Made by a program: the position numbers and the translations under genes | Shown: one piece after another, positions 33,964 to 41,783 of the stretch | Position numbering within the stretch: position 1 is the first letter of the stretch | Layout: each line of letters starts with the position of its first letter | Notes under the pieces: model-generated | Told to the model about the DNA's origin: nothing | The model's database searches: none | Seen by the model: only the letters and a program-made list of their open reading frames with translations | Source: Planctomycetota bacterium | Lineage (GTDB): Bacteria; Planctomycetota; UBA1135 | Assembly (NCBI GenBank): GCA_004295085.1 | Contig: SHNF01000018.1 | Span: 434,001 to 498,000 of the forward strand | DNA length: 64,000 nucleotides | Direction of reading: 5' to 3'

Positions 33964-35899
33964 CCGCGTCCGCGGGCGCTCCGATGCGCTGCGCCACCAG
34001 CGCCTCGAGCCCGCCCATGATCACCAGCTCCTGCGCCGCCGGCCCCAGCGGCGCCATGGCGAAGCTGCGCCCGTCCACGCGGATCTCGGCCGCGGCAAAG
34101 TCCACGACCGCCATCAGCCCGGTGCGCCGGGTCGCCGCCTTCTCGCCGAAGCGCTCGCGCAACCAGTCCACGAGCTCCGGGCAATCCACCAGCGGATAAC
34201 CATTGTTGATCGCATTCCGCTTGTAGGTGTCGCTGAACGAGCCCGCCGCCACCAGCGGCAGCCCGCGGTACTTCAACGCCGTCGCCGCCTGCTCGCGGCT
34301 CGATCCCGTCCCGAAGTTGTAGCCGCCGACCAAGACGTCGCCGGCCCGCGCCAGCTCCTGGAACCTCGGGTCATAGTTCTCCATGGCCACCTTGGCCATC
34401 TCCTCCGGCTTCAGATCCTCGCGGTACGTGTACTTGCCCGGATAGATCCCGTCCGTGTTCAGGTTGTCCGCGTCGCACCACAACAACTCACCCTCCACGC
34501 GCTCCGGGAAGCCCGGCAGGATCGGCACTTTCTGCTTCGGTCGCTCCGGCCGCGGCGCGACCCGGCAGCTTCCTTGCGGCTTGCCTTCCGGCATCCCTTC
34601 CGGGCCCGAAATGAAGCCCGAGACCGCGCTCGCCGCCACCACCGCCGGCGAGGCCAGGTACGCCTGCGCGTTGCGGCTGCCCATCCTTCCCTTGAAATTC
34701 CGATTGGTCGCGCTGATCCCGACCTCGCCGTCCTGCAGCAATCCTGCGCCGAGCCCGATGCAGGGCCCGCAGCCGGGCGGCAGCGGCTTCGCGCCGGCGT
34801 CCAGCAACACCTGCCAGTCGCCGCGCTTGGCGCTCTCGGCTTCGACTTCCGACGACGCAGCGGCCACATACAGCTCCACTCCCGGCGCCACCTTCTGGCC
34901 GCGCAGCACGCGCGCGGCGTCGGCGATGTCGTCGACGCGGCTGTTCACGCACGACACGATGTAAGCCTTCTGCACCGGCACCTTGCGCCGCTGCATCTCC
35001 GCCACGCTGGTCATGTCCGTGACCGTGTCCGGTCCGCTCACGTGCGGCGTGACCGTGCCGAGGTCCAGCTCCAGCTTCTTCGCGTAGTAGCAGCCCGGGT
35101 CCGGCTGCAGCTTCGGCAGCTCCTTCTCCAGTGCCGCCACGCGGTCCAGGGACACCTTTTTCGCGCCGACCGTTGCACGATTGCGCAACCATGCAATCGT
35201 CTTCGAATCACAGGGGAACACTCCTGCCAGCGCGCCCCATTCCGTCGTCATATTCGCGATCGTGAGCCTCTGGTCGATCGGCAGCTCCGCCACGCCGTCG
35301 CCGACGAACTCCACGCAATGGTTCAGCACTTCGTCGTTGTTGAACATCCCGCACAGCGTGATGATCACGTCCTTCCCGGTCGCGCCCGCGCGCAGCCGCC
35401 CCTTCAGCACGCACTTCGCGACCGGCGGCACCTGCCACCAGGTCTGGCCCGTGGCCCAGATCGAGGCCGCGTCGGTGCGCACCACCGGCGTCCCCAGCGC
35501 CCCCAGCCCGCCGTAGAGGTTGCTGTGCGAGTCCGAGGCGACCACCAGCGCGCCGGGCCACACATAACCCTCCTCCGTGATCACCTGGTGCCCGATGCCG
35601 CGTCCAGCCGGATAGAAGTCGACCCCGTGCTCCTTGGCGAAGGCCTCGATGGCCGCGTACTTCTTCAGGTTCTTCGGATCCTTGTTCTGGATGTCGTGGT
35701 CCAGCACGAACACCGGCTGCTTCGGATCCGCCATGCGGGTGGCGCCGATCGCCTTGAACTTCTCCATGACCGCCGAGGTGTTGTCGTGGGTCATGACGTG
35801 CAGCGGCCGCACCATCACGTAGTCGCCGCTGTGCACCTCGTGCCCGGCCGGCAGCCCGACCGCGTACCTCTGGACGATCTTCTCGACGTAGTTCTGCAT
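33953..35899 (-). CDS. Fungal-type homoaconitase (LYS4-like, aconitase superfamily)
   Basis: A 648-residue single-chain protein with both the Fe-S domain and the C-terminal swivel domain. The text follows yeast Lys4 closely: EKIVQRYAVGLPAG, LDHDIQNKDPKNLKKY, YPAGRGIGHQ, VASDSHSNLYGGLG, WATGQTWWQVPPVAK, ISATNRNFKGRMGS. Cluster ligands are Cys in VSCVNSR and the two Cys of GCGPCIG. GYNFGTGSSREQAATAL is the swivel-domain substrate loop. Lys4 converts homoaconitate to homoisocitrate in the alpha-aminoadipate lysine route. Bacterial relatives may instead act on other tricarboxylates. The ATG is preceded by no clear SD; TTG at 35929 is possible. Both ends carry a repeat. Confidence 0.85.
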   Translation of the reverse strand: MQNYVEKIVQRYAVGLPAGHEVHSGDYVMVRPLHVMTHDNTSAVMEKFKAIGATRMADPKQPVFVLDHDIQNKDPKNLKKYAAIEAFAKEHGVDFYPAGRGIGHQVITEEGYVWPGALVVASDSHSNLYGGLGALGTPVVRTDAASIWATGQTWWQVPPVAKCVLKGRLRAGATGKDVIITLCGMFNNDEVLNHCVEFVGDGVAELPIDQRLTIANMTTEWGALAGVFPCDSKTIAWLRNRATVGAKKVSLDRVAALEKELPKLQPDPGCYYAKKLELDLGTVTPHVSGPDTVTDMTSVAEMQRRKVPVQKAYIVSCVNSRVDDIADAARVLRGQKVAPGVELYVAAASSEVEAESAKRGDWQVLLDAGAKPLPPGCGPCIGLGAGLLQDGEVGISATNRNFKGRMGSRNAQAYLASPAVVAASAVSGFISGPEGMPEGKPQGSCRVAPRPERPKQKVPILPGFPERVEGELLWCDADNLNTDGIYPGKYTYREDLKPEEMAKVAMENYDPRFQELARAGDVLVGGYNFGTGSSREQAATALKYRGLPLVAAGSFSDTYKRNAINNGYPLVDCPELVDWLRERFGEKAATRRTGLMAVVDFAAAEIRVDGRSFAMAPLGPAAQELVIMGGLEALVAQRIGAPADAGKG

Positions 35900-35920
35900 G
35901 GGGTCAGATGTAACCTTTCC
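35900..35920 (+). repeat. 21-bp GGGGTC direct repeat, copy 2
   Basis: GGGGTC-agatg-TAACCTTTCC, same orientation as copy 1. It begins one base outside the aconitase-family start codon, so the gene is exactly bracketed by the pair. Confidence 0.7.
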
Positions 35921-35935
35921 GGCCGCCAATCATAC

Positions 35936-36000
35936 GGGGTCAGGTGCAAACGCCGCCTGCGCTGCGGCCGGTCCGCCAAGTCGATGTTCGCACCTGATCC
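35936..36000 (+). repeat. 65-bp imperfect inverted repeat (MITE- or REP-like)
   Basis: The left arm GGGTCAGGTGCAAAC and the right arm GTTCGCACCTGATCC (reverse complement GGATCAGGTGCGAAC) agree at 13 of 15 positions, flanking a GC-rich core of about 35 bases. The right arm runs into the stop codon of the glycosidase gene. The GGGGTCAG start resembles the nearby direct repeats. No transposase is present in the window. Confidence 0.6.
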
Positions 36001-37925
36001 TACGGCGCTACCGGCATCCAGATTCGCATCCGCGAGTCGCCGCGGTTGGCCCAGGAGTAGTATGGGATCGCCTTCATCGCGACGCTGCGCTCGGCGTCCA
36101 GGGTGCTTGTCAGTGACCAATAGAGCGGATCGGGCGCAGGCACACTTGCCGCTGCAGGCGCGGCTGGGGCGCCGACACCGGTGAGCGCTTGAGCATTGCG
36201 CAGTTCCTGCGGGGATCCCCATTCACGCCATCCAAAGCCGTCAGATCCCATCTGCAAGCATATCCTTGCGTTCAGAACGTCCACTGCCGCATTGTCCACG
36301 GATTCGAAGCAATAGACGAGAGGGCCTCGTCGCAGCGCGACCGATCCGACGTTTTCTTGAATTGCCGGATTCGAGCGCATTCCGTCCATTTGCATCAGAA
36401 GCTCGACGCGGAGGTGGACCGCGTCCGGATTGCTCGTTCGAAAGTGCACGAATCCGAGAGATGCCGGCTGGAATCGGTCGTGCTCGCCGCTTCTTTGAAG
36501 TTCGGAGTGGCACCAGGAAGGCTTTCGATAGGCGAGGTCCACGCACTCATTACCAGGGAGCGAGCGAACTCTCACTTCCCCGTCCCAAGGGTAGCCCGTA
36601 AGCACTTCGAAGTGTGCTCTCTTGCCTCCAGGGAGCTCGGTGTCGATCTGAGCGGAGCCGTAAAGGTCTAGGTAGAGCGTGTTGTCCTTGGCCAGGAAGA
36701 ACTGGCCGCCGATGTTCGCGATGGTCCGCATGATGTTCGGCGGGCAGCAGGCGCAGGCGTACCAGTCCTTGCGCTGGTGGCCGCCGTCGGACTCGAGCGG
36801 GTTGACGTAGAAGAACTTGCTGCCGTCGAGCGAGACCGCGGCCAGGATGTTGTTGTAGAGCGCGGTCTCCATGGCGTCGCCGTAGCGGGCGTCGCCGGTC
36901 ATGCACAGCATGCGCTGGCTGAACAGGACCGAGGCGATGGCGGCGCAGGTCTCGGAGTAGGCTTCCTTGTTGGGCAGCTCGTAGCGCGCGCCGATGGCCT
37001 CGCCGTCATGCCGCGCGCCGACGCCGCCGGTGACGTAGGTCTTGTAGTAGTGCAGGTCGTTCCAGAGATCGGTCAGGACCGGCGGCAGGGTCTCGTCCCC
37101 GGTCTCGAGGTAGACGTCGGCGGCGCCGGCATAGAGATAGAGCGCGCGCACGGCATGCCCGACCGCCTCGCGCTGCTCGCGGAAGGGCACGTGGTCCTGC
37201 ATGTATTCCGAGCCGCCGGCGACCTGCGGCTCCACACCGCGCCGGTTGATGAAATAGGCCGCCGTGTCGAGGTAGCGCTTCTCCCCGGTCTCCCGGTACA
37301 GCTCCACCAGCGCGATCTCGATCTCGGGATGGCCGCACGCGCCCTCGCGCTCGCCGGGGAAGGTCCGGGCGATCATGTCGGCGGTGGCGCGGGCGCGCGC
37401 GAAGAACTCCGAGTCGCCGAAGGCGCGCCGGTGCGCGACCGCCGCCTGGATCAGGTGCCCCATGCAGTAGAGCTCGTGGTCGTTGGCCAGGTTGTGCCAG
37501 CGCGGCAGCTTCTCGATCGTGTACTTTGTCATCACGTAGCCGTCCGGCTGCATGGCAGCGAGGATCAGCGGCACGAAGCCGTGGACCTGGTCGCGCAGCT
37601 CCTGGTCGCCGCCGCGCAGCGCGAGCTCGATGCAGGCGGCTTCCAGCCACTTGTAGGCGTCGGAATCGGTGAAGACGAAGACCTGGTGCTTCCCTGCCTT
37701 GCCGCCGGCGACCCGGAAGTTCTCGAAGGCGCCGATCTTCGCCAGCTGCTCGTGTCCGGCACGCAACGAGCTGCGGTTGGCCTGCACGCGCTCCAGCCAG
37801 AAGCCGGGCAGCAGCTTGACGTCGCCGGCGGGAACCGGGCGCAGGACCGCATTGGGGCTGGCGGAAAGGTCGGTGGTGGCGAAGGACTGCGGGGCTTGCA
37901 GCACGAGGGCGAGGAGCGGCAACAC
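36000..37925 (-). CDS. GH127 beta-L-arabinofuranosidase-like glycosidase (DUF1680)
   Basis: A 641-residue exported enzyme with a signal-like N-terminus (LPLLALVLQAPQSFA), then an alpha/alpha-barrel. The GH127 zinc site is visible: Glu and Cys in YSETCAA and the Cys pair in ACACCPPNIMRT, matching the Cys3-Glu site of HypBA1, where one Cys is the nucleophile. It should hydrolyse terminal beta-L-arabinofuranose or related sugars. Start GTG. The 3' third of the gene (roughly 36180-36670) is visibly less GC-rich than the 5' part. It is divergent from an endonuclease/exonuclease/phosphatase gene and tail-adjacent to a repeat element. Confidence 0.87.
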   Translation of the reverse strand: MLPLLALVLQAPQSFATTDLSASPNAVLRPVPAGDVKLLPGFWLERVQANRSSLRAGHEQLAKIGAFENFRVAGGKAGKHQVFVFTDSDAYKWLEAACIELALRGGDQELRDQVHGFVPLILAAMQPDGYVMTKYTIEKLPRWHNLANDHELYCMGHLIQAAVAHRRAFGDSEFFARARATADMIARTFPGEREGACGHPEIEIALVELYRETGEKRYLDTAAYFINRRGVEPQVAGGSEYMQDHVPFREQREAVGHAVRALYLYAGAADVYLETGDETLPPVLTDLWNDLHYYKTYVTGGVGARHDGEAIGARYELPNKEAYSETCAAIASVLFSQRMLCMTGDARYGDAMETALYNNILAAVSLDGSKFFYVNPLESDGGHQRKDWYACACCPPNIMRTIANIGGQFFLAKDNTLYLDLYGSAQIDTELPGGKRAHFEVLTGYPWDGEVRVRSLPGNECVDLAYRKPSWCHSELQRSGEHDRFQPASLGFVHFRTSNPDAVHLRVELLMQMDGMRSNPAIQENVGSVALRRGPLVYCFESVDNAAVDVLNARICLQMGSDGFGWREWGSPQELRNAQALTGVGAPAAPAAASVPAPDPLYWSLTSTLDAERSVAMKAIPYYSWANRGDSRMRIWMPVAP

Positions 37926-37950
37926 GGCGTGCTCGTTATACCTTGGAGCC

Positions 37951-38832
37951 GTGCTGATCGCCGCCGCCGCTCTCGCGTGGGCGCAGGAAGCGCCCGCGCC
38001 GCCCGCGCGCCCGTTCCCGCCGGTGCGCGCGCTGACCTTCAATGTGCGCTACGGCACCGCCCCGGACGGCGACAACGCCTGGGACAAGCGCAAGGACCTG
38101 GTGCTGCAGGTGCTGGCCGAAGAGCGCGCCGACGTGGTGGCGGTGCAGGAGGCGCTGGCGTTCCAGCTCGACTTCGTGCTGGAGAAGCTGCCGCGTTACC
38201 GGGCCTCCGGCGCGTTCCGCCGCGGCGGGCGGGAGGACGAGTGGACCGGGATCCTGCTGGACCAGGAGCGCTTCGACGTGGAGAAAGAAGGGCAGTTCTG
38301 GCTGAGCGAGACGCCGGATAAGGTCGGGAGCGTCGGCTGGGACGCGGCGCTGCCGCGGCTGTGTGCGTGGGTCGTGGTCAAGGAGCGCAGCGGCGGCGAC
38401 CGCTTCGCCGTGTTCGCGACGCACCTGGACCACGCGGGCGGGAAGGCTCGGGCCGAGTCCATGCGCCTGATCCTGGCGCGGGCGCGCGCGATCGCGCCGG
38501 GGCTGCCGGCGCTGCTGCTCGGCGACCTCAACGCCGGCGAGGACGCGCCGCCGCTGCACCTGGCGCGCGCGGCCGGCTTCGTCGACAGCTTCCGCGTGGC
38601 GCACCCGGACGCGCAGGAGTGCGGCACCTTCCATGGCTTCCAGGGAGGCGGCGGCGGCGCCAAGATCGACTACGTGCTGTGCAGCGCCGAATGGCGGGTG
38701 GCGGACGCCGGCATCGTGCGCACAGAGGCGCAGGGGCGCTATTCCTCGGATCATTACCCGGTGCGCGCGCTGCTGAGCCTGGGCGCTGCGCCGGCCGCGT
38801 CCGAGCCGCCAGCACCGGTCGCGCCCGGATAG
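37951..38832 (+). CDS. Exported endonuclease/exonuclease/phosphatase family protein
   Basis: A 293-residue EEP-superfamily protein with a signal-like start (VLIAAAALAWAQ). Motifs: LTFNVRYGT (metal Asn), VVAVQEA (Gln-Glu), FATHLDHAG (His), LLLGDLNAGEDAP (Asp-x-Asn) and SSDHYPVRALL (Asp-His). These are the catalytic residues of DNase I-like phosphodiesterases. Secreted members often act on sugar phosphates, phospholipids or extracellular DNA; the substrate is unknown. GTG start. It lies 24 bases before the DUF2961-peroxidase fusion gene and is likely co-transcribed with it. Confidence 0.85.
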   Translation: MLIAAAALAWAQEAPAPPARPFPPVRALTFNVRYGTAPDGDNAWDKRKDLVLQVLAEERADVVAVQEALAFQLDFVLEKLPRYRASGAFRRGGREDEWTGILLDQERFDVEKEGQFWLSETPDKVGSVGWDAALPRLCAWVVVKERSGGDRFAVFATHLDHAGGKARAESMRLILARARAIAPGLPALLLGDLNAGEDAPPLHLARAAGFVDSFRVAHPDAQECGTFHGFQGGGGGAKIDYVLCSAEWRVADAGIVRTEAQGRYSSDHYPVRALLSLGAAPAASEPPAPVAPG

Positions 38833-38856
38833 ACTCTGCGTTCCAGGATTCGATCC

Positions 38857-41376
38857 ATGCTGACCGCACTCGCCCTCGCCCTGCTCCAGGACCCGGCCGC
38901 CGCCCGGGAATACCGCTACCCCGATTTCCTGACCGAGTTCTGGGACCTGCGCTTCCTGACGCAGCCGCCGGCGCAGGGGGAGCGCTGCATCCAGTTCTCC
39001 TCCTATGACCGGGCCAGCCAGGCCGGCCCCGGCCAGCCGGAGGCGTGGTTCGCGAACAACGACGCCGGCAACTTCCTGCGCGTGGAGCAGGTGCCGCTGC
39101 CGGGCGGCGGCACGCGCACGGAGTACGTGCTGGCCGACGTGGATGGCCCGGGGGTGATCCAGCGCATCTGGTCGGCGAACCCCGCCGGCGAGCTGCTGTT
39201 CTACGTGGACGGGGCCGCCGAGCCGGCGCTCACCATCCCGTTCCAGGAGCTGTGCCAGGGCGACCGCGCGCCGTTCCTGGATCCCTTGTGCGGCGTGCAG
39301 GCGAAGGGCTGGAACTGCTACCTGCCGCTGCCGTTCCAGAAACATCTCAAGCTCAGCGCCACGGCCGGCGGCTTCTATTACCAGGTGAACGTGCGCCTGT
39401 TCCCGCCGGAGACGAAGGTGCCGTCGCTGTCGGCGGCGCTGCTGGAAGACAATGCCCCGGCCATTAAGGAGGTGTGCGCGATCCTGAGCCAGCAGTCGCC
39501 GCCGTACCGGCCGGAGCGCAGCACAAACCTGACCGGCAAGATCATGCCCGGCAAGACCTTGGACCAGTCGGTGCGCGGCGAGGGCACGGTGCGCGAGATC
39601 TGGGTCTGGTTCACGCCGCTGGCGGCGGTCCAGGACGTGCCGGCGATGCTGCGTTCCGTGCGCCTGCACATCACCTCGGGGGACAGCGAGACGCCGCTGG
39701 TGGACTGCCCGGTGGGCGACTTCTTCGGCGCCGGGCCGGGCCTCGTGCCGTTCGCCACGTACTACGCCGGCATCAGCGCCGACGGCAAGTGCTACAGCCG
39801 CCTGCCTCTCACCTACAGCGGCGACCTGCACGTGCGGTTCACCAATGAAGGCACGGAGCCGGCGAACCTGCGCACCGAGGTCTGGTTCGACCGGGTGCGC
39901 AGCGGCCCGCTCACCCTGCGGGCCGCCTGGAAGCAGGAGCGCGACTTCGCGACGCGGCCCATGCGCGACTACCGCGTGCTGGAGGCGGAAGGGCCGGGCC
40001 GCTTCATCGGCTGCAGCCTGAGCGTGCGCAACCCGGTGCGCGAGTGGTGGGGTGAAGGCGACGAGAAGTTCTACGTGGACGGCGAGAGCTTCCCCAGCAC
40101 ATTCGGCACCGGCACCGAGGACTACTTCGGCTACGCGTGGTGCAGCCCGGAACTGTTCTCGCACCCGTTCCACGCGCAGGCCCGCTGCGACGGGCCGGGC
40201 AACTACGGCTTCACCAGCGTCAACCGCTACCAGATCGGCGACCACGTGCCGTTCCAGAAGTCCTTCACCTTCGACCTGGAGGTCTGGCACTGGAACGAAA
40301 GCGCCCGGATGGACTACGCCACGGTGGCCTACTGGTACGCGGCGCCCACGGCGAAGCACGGCCTGCCGCCGCTGCCGCCGGCGGCGGAGCGGGTGGCACG
40401 CCCGCTGGCGGAGTACCCGGTCTTCCGGGTGCCCGGCGCGCTGGAGGCCGAGTCCTTGCGCGTTACCGCCGTGACGCGCGGCAAGGCCAACGTGCAGGAG
40501 ATGTCCGGCTACGGCGCCCAGTGGAGCGGCGAGAAGCAGTTGTGGTGGACCGGCGCCCAGCCGGGAGAAACCATGGTTCTGGCCTTGCCCGTCCCGGCCG
40601 CCGGCCGTTACGCCCTGAAGGCGCAGTTCACCAAGGCCAGCGATTACGGCGTGGTCACCGTGATGCTGGACGGCAAGGTCATCACCCCGTCGCTGGACCT
40701 CTACCACGACGGGGTGGTGCCCGCCGTGGTCGACCTCGGCGTCCTGGACCTGGCCGCGGGTGATCGGCGCCTGGCGCTGCGCATCGACGGCAAGAACGAA
40801 CAGGCCAAGCCGGAGTACATGGTGGGCATCGACTACTTCCTCCTGGAGCCCGAGGGCGCTTCCTCCAGCGGCGGGGGCGCCAGCGGCGCCGCGCCGCGCG
40901 GCGACTCCCTGTACGCGCTGTCCGCGCCGTCCCTGGACGGTCAGGACGCGGCCTTGTCCCAGTTCTCGGGGCGCGTCGCGCTGGTGGTGAACGTCGCCAG
41001 CGAGTGCGGCTACACCCCGCAGTACGCGGGCCTGCAGGAGCTGCACGAGAACTACGGGCCGCGCGGACTGGTCGTGCTCGGCTTCCCCAGCAACGAATTC
41101 GGCGGGCAGGAGCCGGGCGACGCCGCCGCGATCCGCAAGTTCTGCACCGACAACTACCAGGTCACGTTCCCCTTGTTCGCCAAGGTGGTGACCAAGCCGG
41201 GCGCGGGCCAGTCGCCGGTGTACGCGTTCCTGACCCAGGGCCGCGAAGCTCCCGGCTGGAACTTCTGCAAGTACCTGGTGGGCAAGGACGGCCGCGTCCA
41301 GGCCTTCTTCCCCAGCAAGGTGGCTCCGGACTCTCCGGATCTGCAGCAGGCCATCGAAGCGGCGCTGGCCGACTGA
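38857..41376 (+). CDS. DUF2961 (GH172-type) glycosidase fused to glutathione peroxidase
   Basis: An 839-residue exported protein. Residues about 20-510 form a DUF2961/GH172 double jelly roll (RIWSANPAGELLFYVDG, FGTGTEDYFGYAWCSPE), a family with fructo- and arabinofuranosidase members. Residues about 525-665 look like a CBM35-type beta sandwich (GRYALKAQFTKASDYG, LALRIDGKN). After a Ser/Gly linker, residues 682-839 are a full glutathione peroxidase domain: Cys717 in ASECGYT, Gln751 in FGGQEPGD, Trp801 in WNFCKYL. Both enzyme parts appear complete and in one frame without interruption. I know no functional precedent for this pairing. Confidence 0.88.
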   Translation: MLTALALALLQDPAAAREYRYPDFLTEFWDLRFLTQPPAQGERCIQFSSYDRASQAGPGQPEAWFANNDAGNFLRVEQVPLPGGGTRTEYVLADVDGPGVIQRIWSANPAGELLFYVDGAAEPALTIPFQELCQGDRAPFLDPLCGVQAKGWNCYLPLPFQKHLKLSATAGGFYYQVNVRLFPPETKVPSLSAALLEDNAPAIKEVCAILSQQSPPYRPERSTNLTGKIMPGKTLDQSVRGEGTVREIWVWFTPLAAVQDVPAMLRSVRLHITSGDSETPLVDCPVGDFFGAGPGLVPFATYYAGISADGKCYSRLPLTYSGDLHVRFTNEGTEPANLRTEVWFDRVRSGPLTLRAAWKQERDFATRPMRDYRVLEAEGPGRFIGCSLSVRNPVREWWGEGDEKFYVDGESFPSTFGTGTEDYFGYAWCSPELFSHPFHAQARCDGPGNYGFTSVNRYQIGDHVPFQKSFTFDLEVWHWNESARMDYATVAYWYAAPTAKHGLPPLPPAAERVARPLAEYPVFRVPGALEAESLRVTAVTRGKANVQEMSGYGAQWSGEKQLWWTGAQPGETMVLALPVPAAGRYALKAQFTKASDYGVVTVMLDGKVITPSLDLYHDGVVPAVVDLGVLDLAAGDRRLALRIDGKNEQAKPEYMVGIDYFLLEPEGASSSGGGASGAAPRGDSLYALSAPSLDGQDAALSQFSGRVALVVNVASECGYTPQYAGLQELHENYGPRGLVVLGFPSNEFGGQEPGDAAAIRKFCTDNYQVTFPLFAKVVTKPGAGQSPVYAFLTQGREAPGWNFCKYLVGKDGRVQAFFPSKVAPDSPDLQQAIEAALAD

Positions 41377-41392
41377 GCGGTCGACCGGAGCC

Positions 41393-41746
41393 ATGGCCCG
41401 CGTCTTCTATGTGCACTGGCACGAGGACGAAGCCCTGGACGCGGTGCGGGCCATGCGCGCCGCCGGGCACACGGTTGTCTACCACTGGGACAGCCAGACG
41501 GGTGCCGATACGTGGAAGACCTTCAAGGCCAGCCCCCCGGACGTCCTGGTCGTCTCGCTGGCGCGCCTCCCCAGCCACGGCCGGCGCGTGGCCGCCGTCA
41601 CGACGGAAACCAAGAAGTACCGCCATATCCCGGTCTTCTTCGTGGACGGGGCCCCGGAGAAGCTCGCCGTGGCCCGCAAGCAGTTCCCGCAGGCCACGTT
41701 CACGACCTCCGGGCGGCTGCTGGACGCCCTGAGCCTTCTCGGTTGA
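41393..41746 (+). CDS. Receiver-like protein without phosphoacceptor Asp
   Basis: A 117-residue alpha/beta protein that follows the layout of a response-regulator receiver: VFYVHWHEDEALDAVRAMR, PPDVLVVSLARLPSHGR, HIPVFFVDG, FTTSGRLLDALSLL. At the position of the phosphoacceptor Asp there is Ser (VVSLARLP), so it is probably a pseudo-receiver that does not accept phosphate. No output domain and no kinase nearby. It starts 17 bases after the DUF2961-peroxidase gene. Confidence 0.65.
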   Translation: MARVFYVHWHEDEALDAVRAMRAAGHTVVYHWDSQTGADTWKTFKASPPDVLVVSLARLPSHGRRVAAVTTETKKYRHIPVFFVDGAPEKLAVARKQFPQATFTTSGRLLDALSLLG

Positions 41747-41783
41747 ATCGAAACCGGCCCCGGCGGCGTCTTTCCGGTACATC

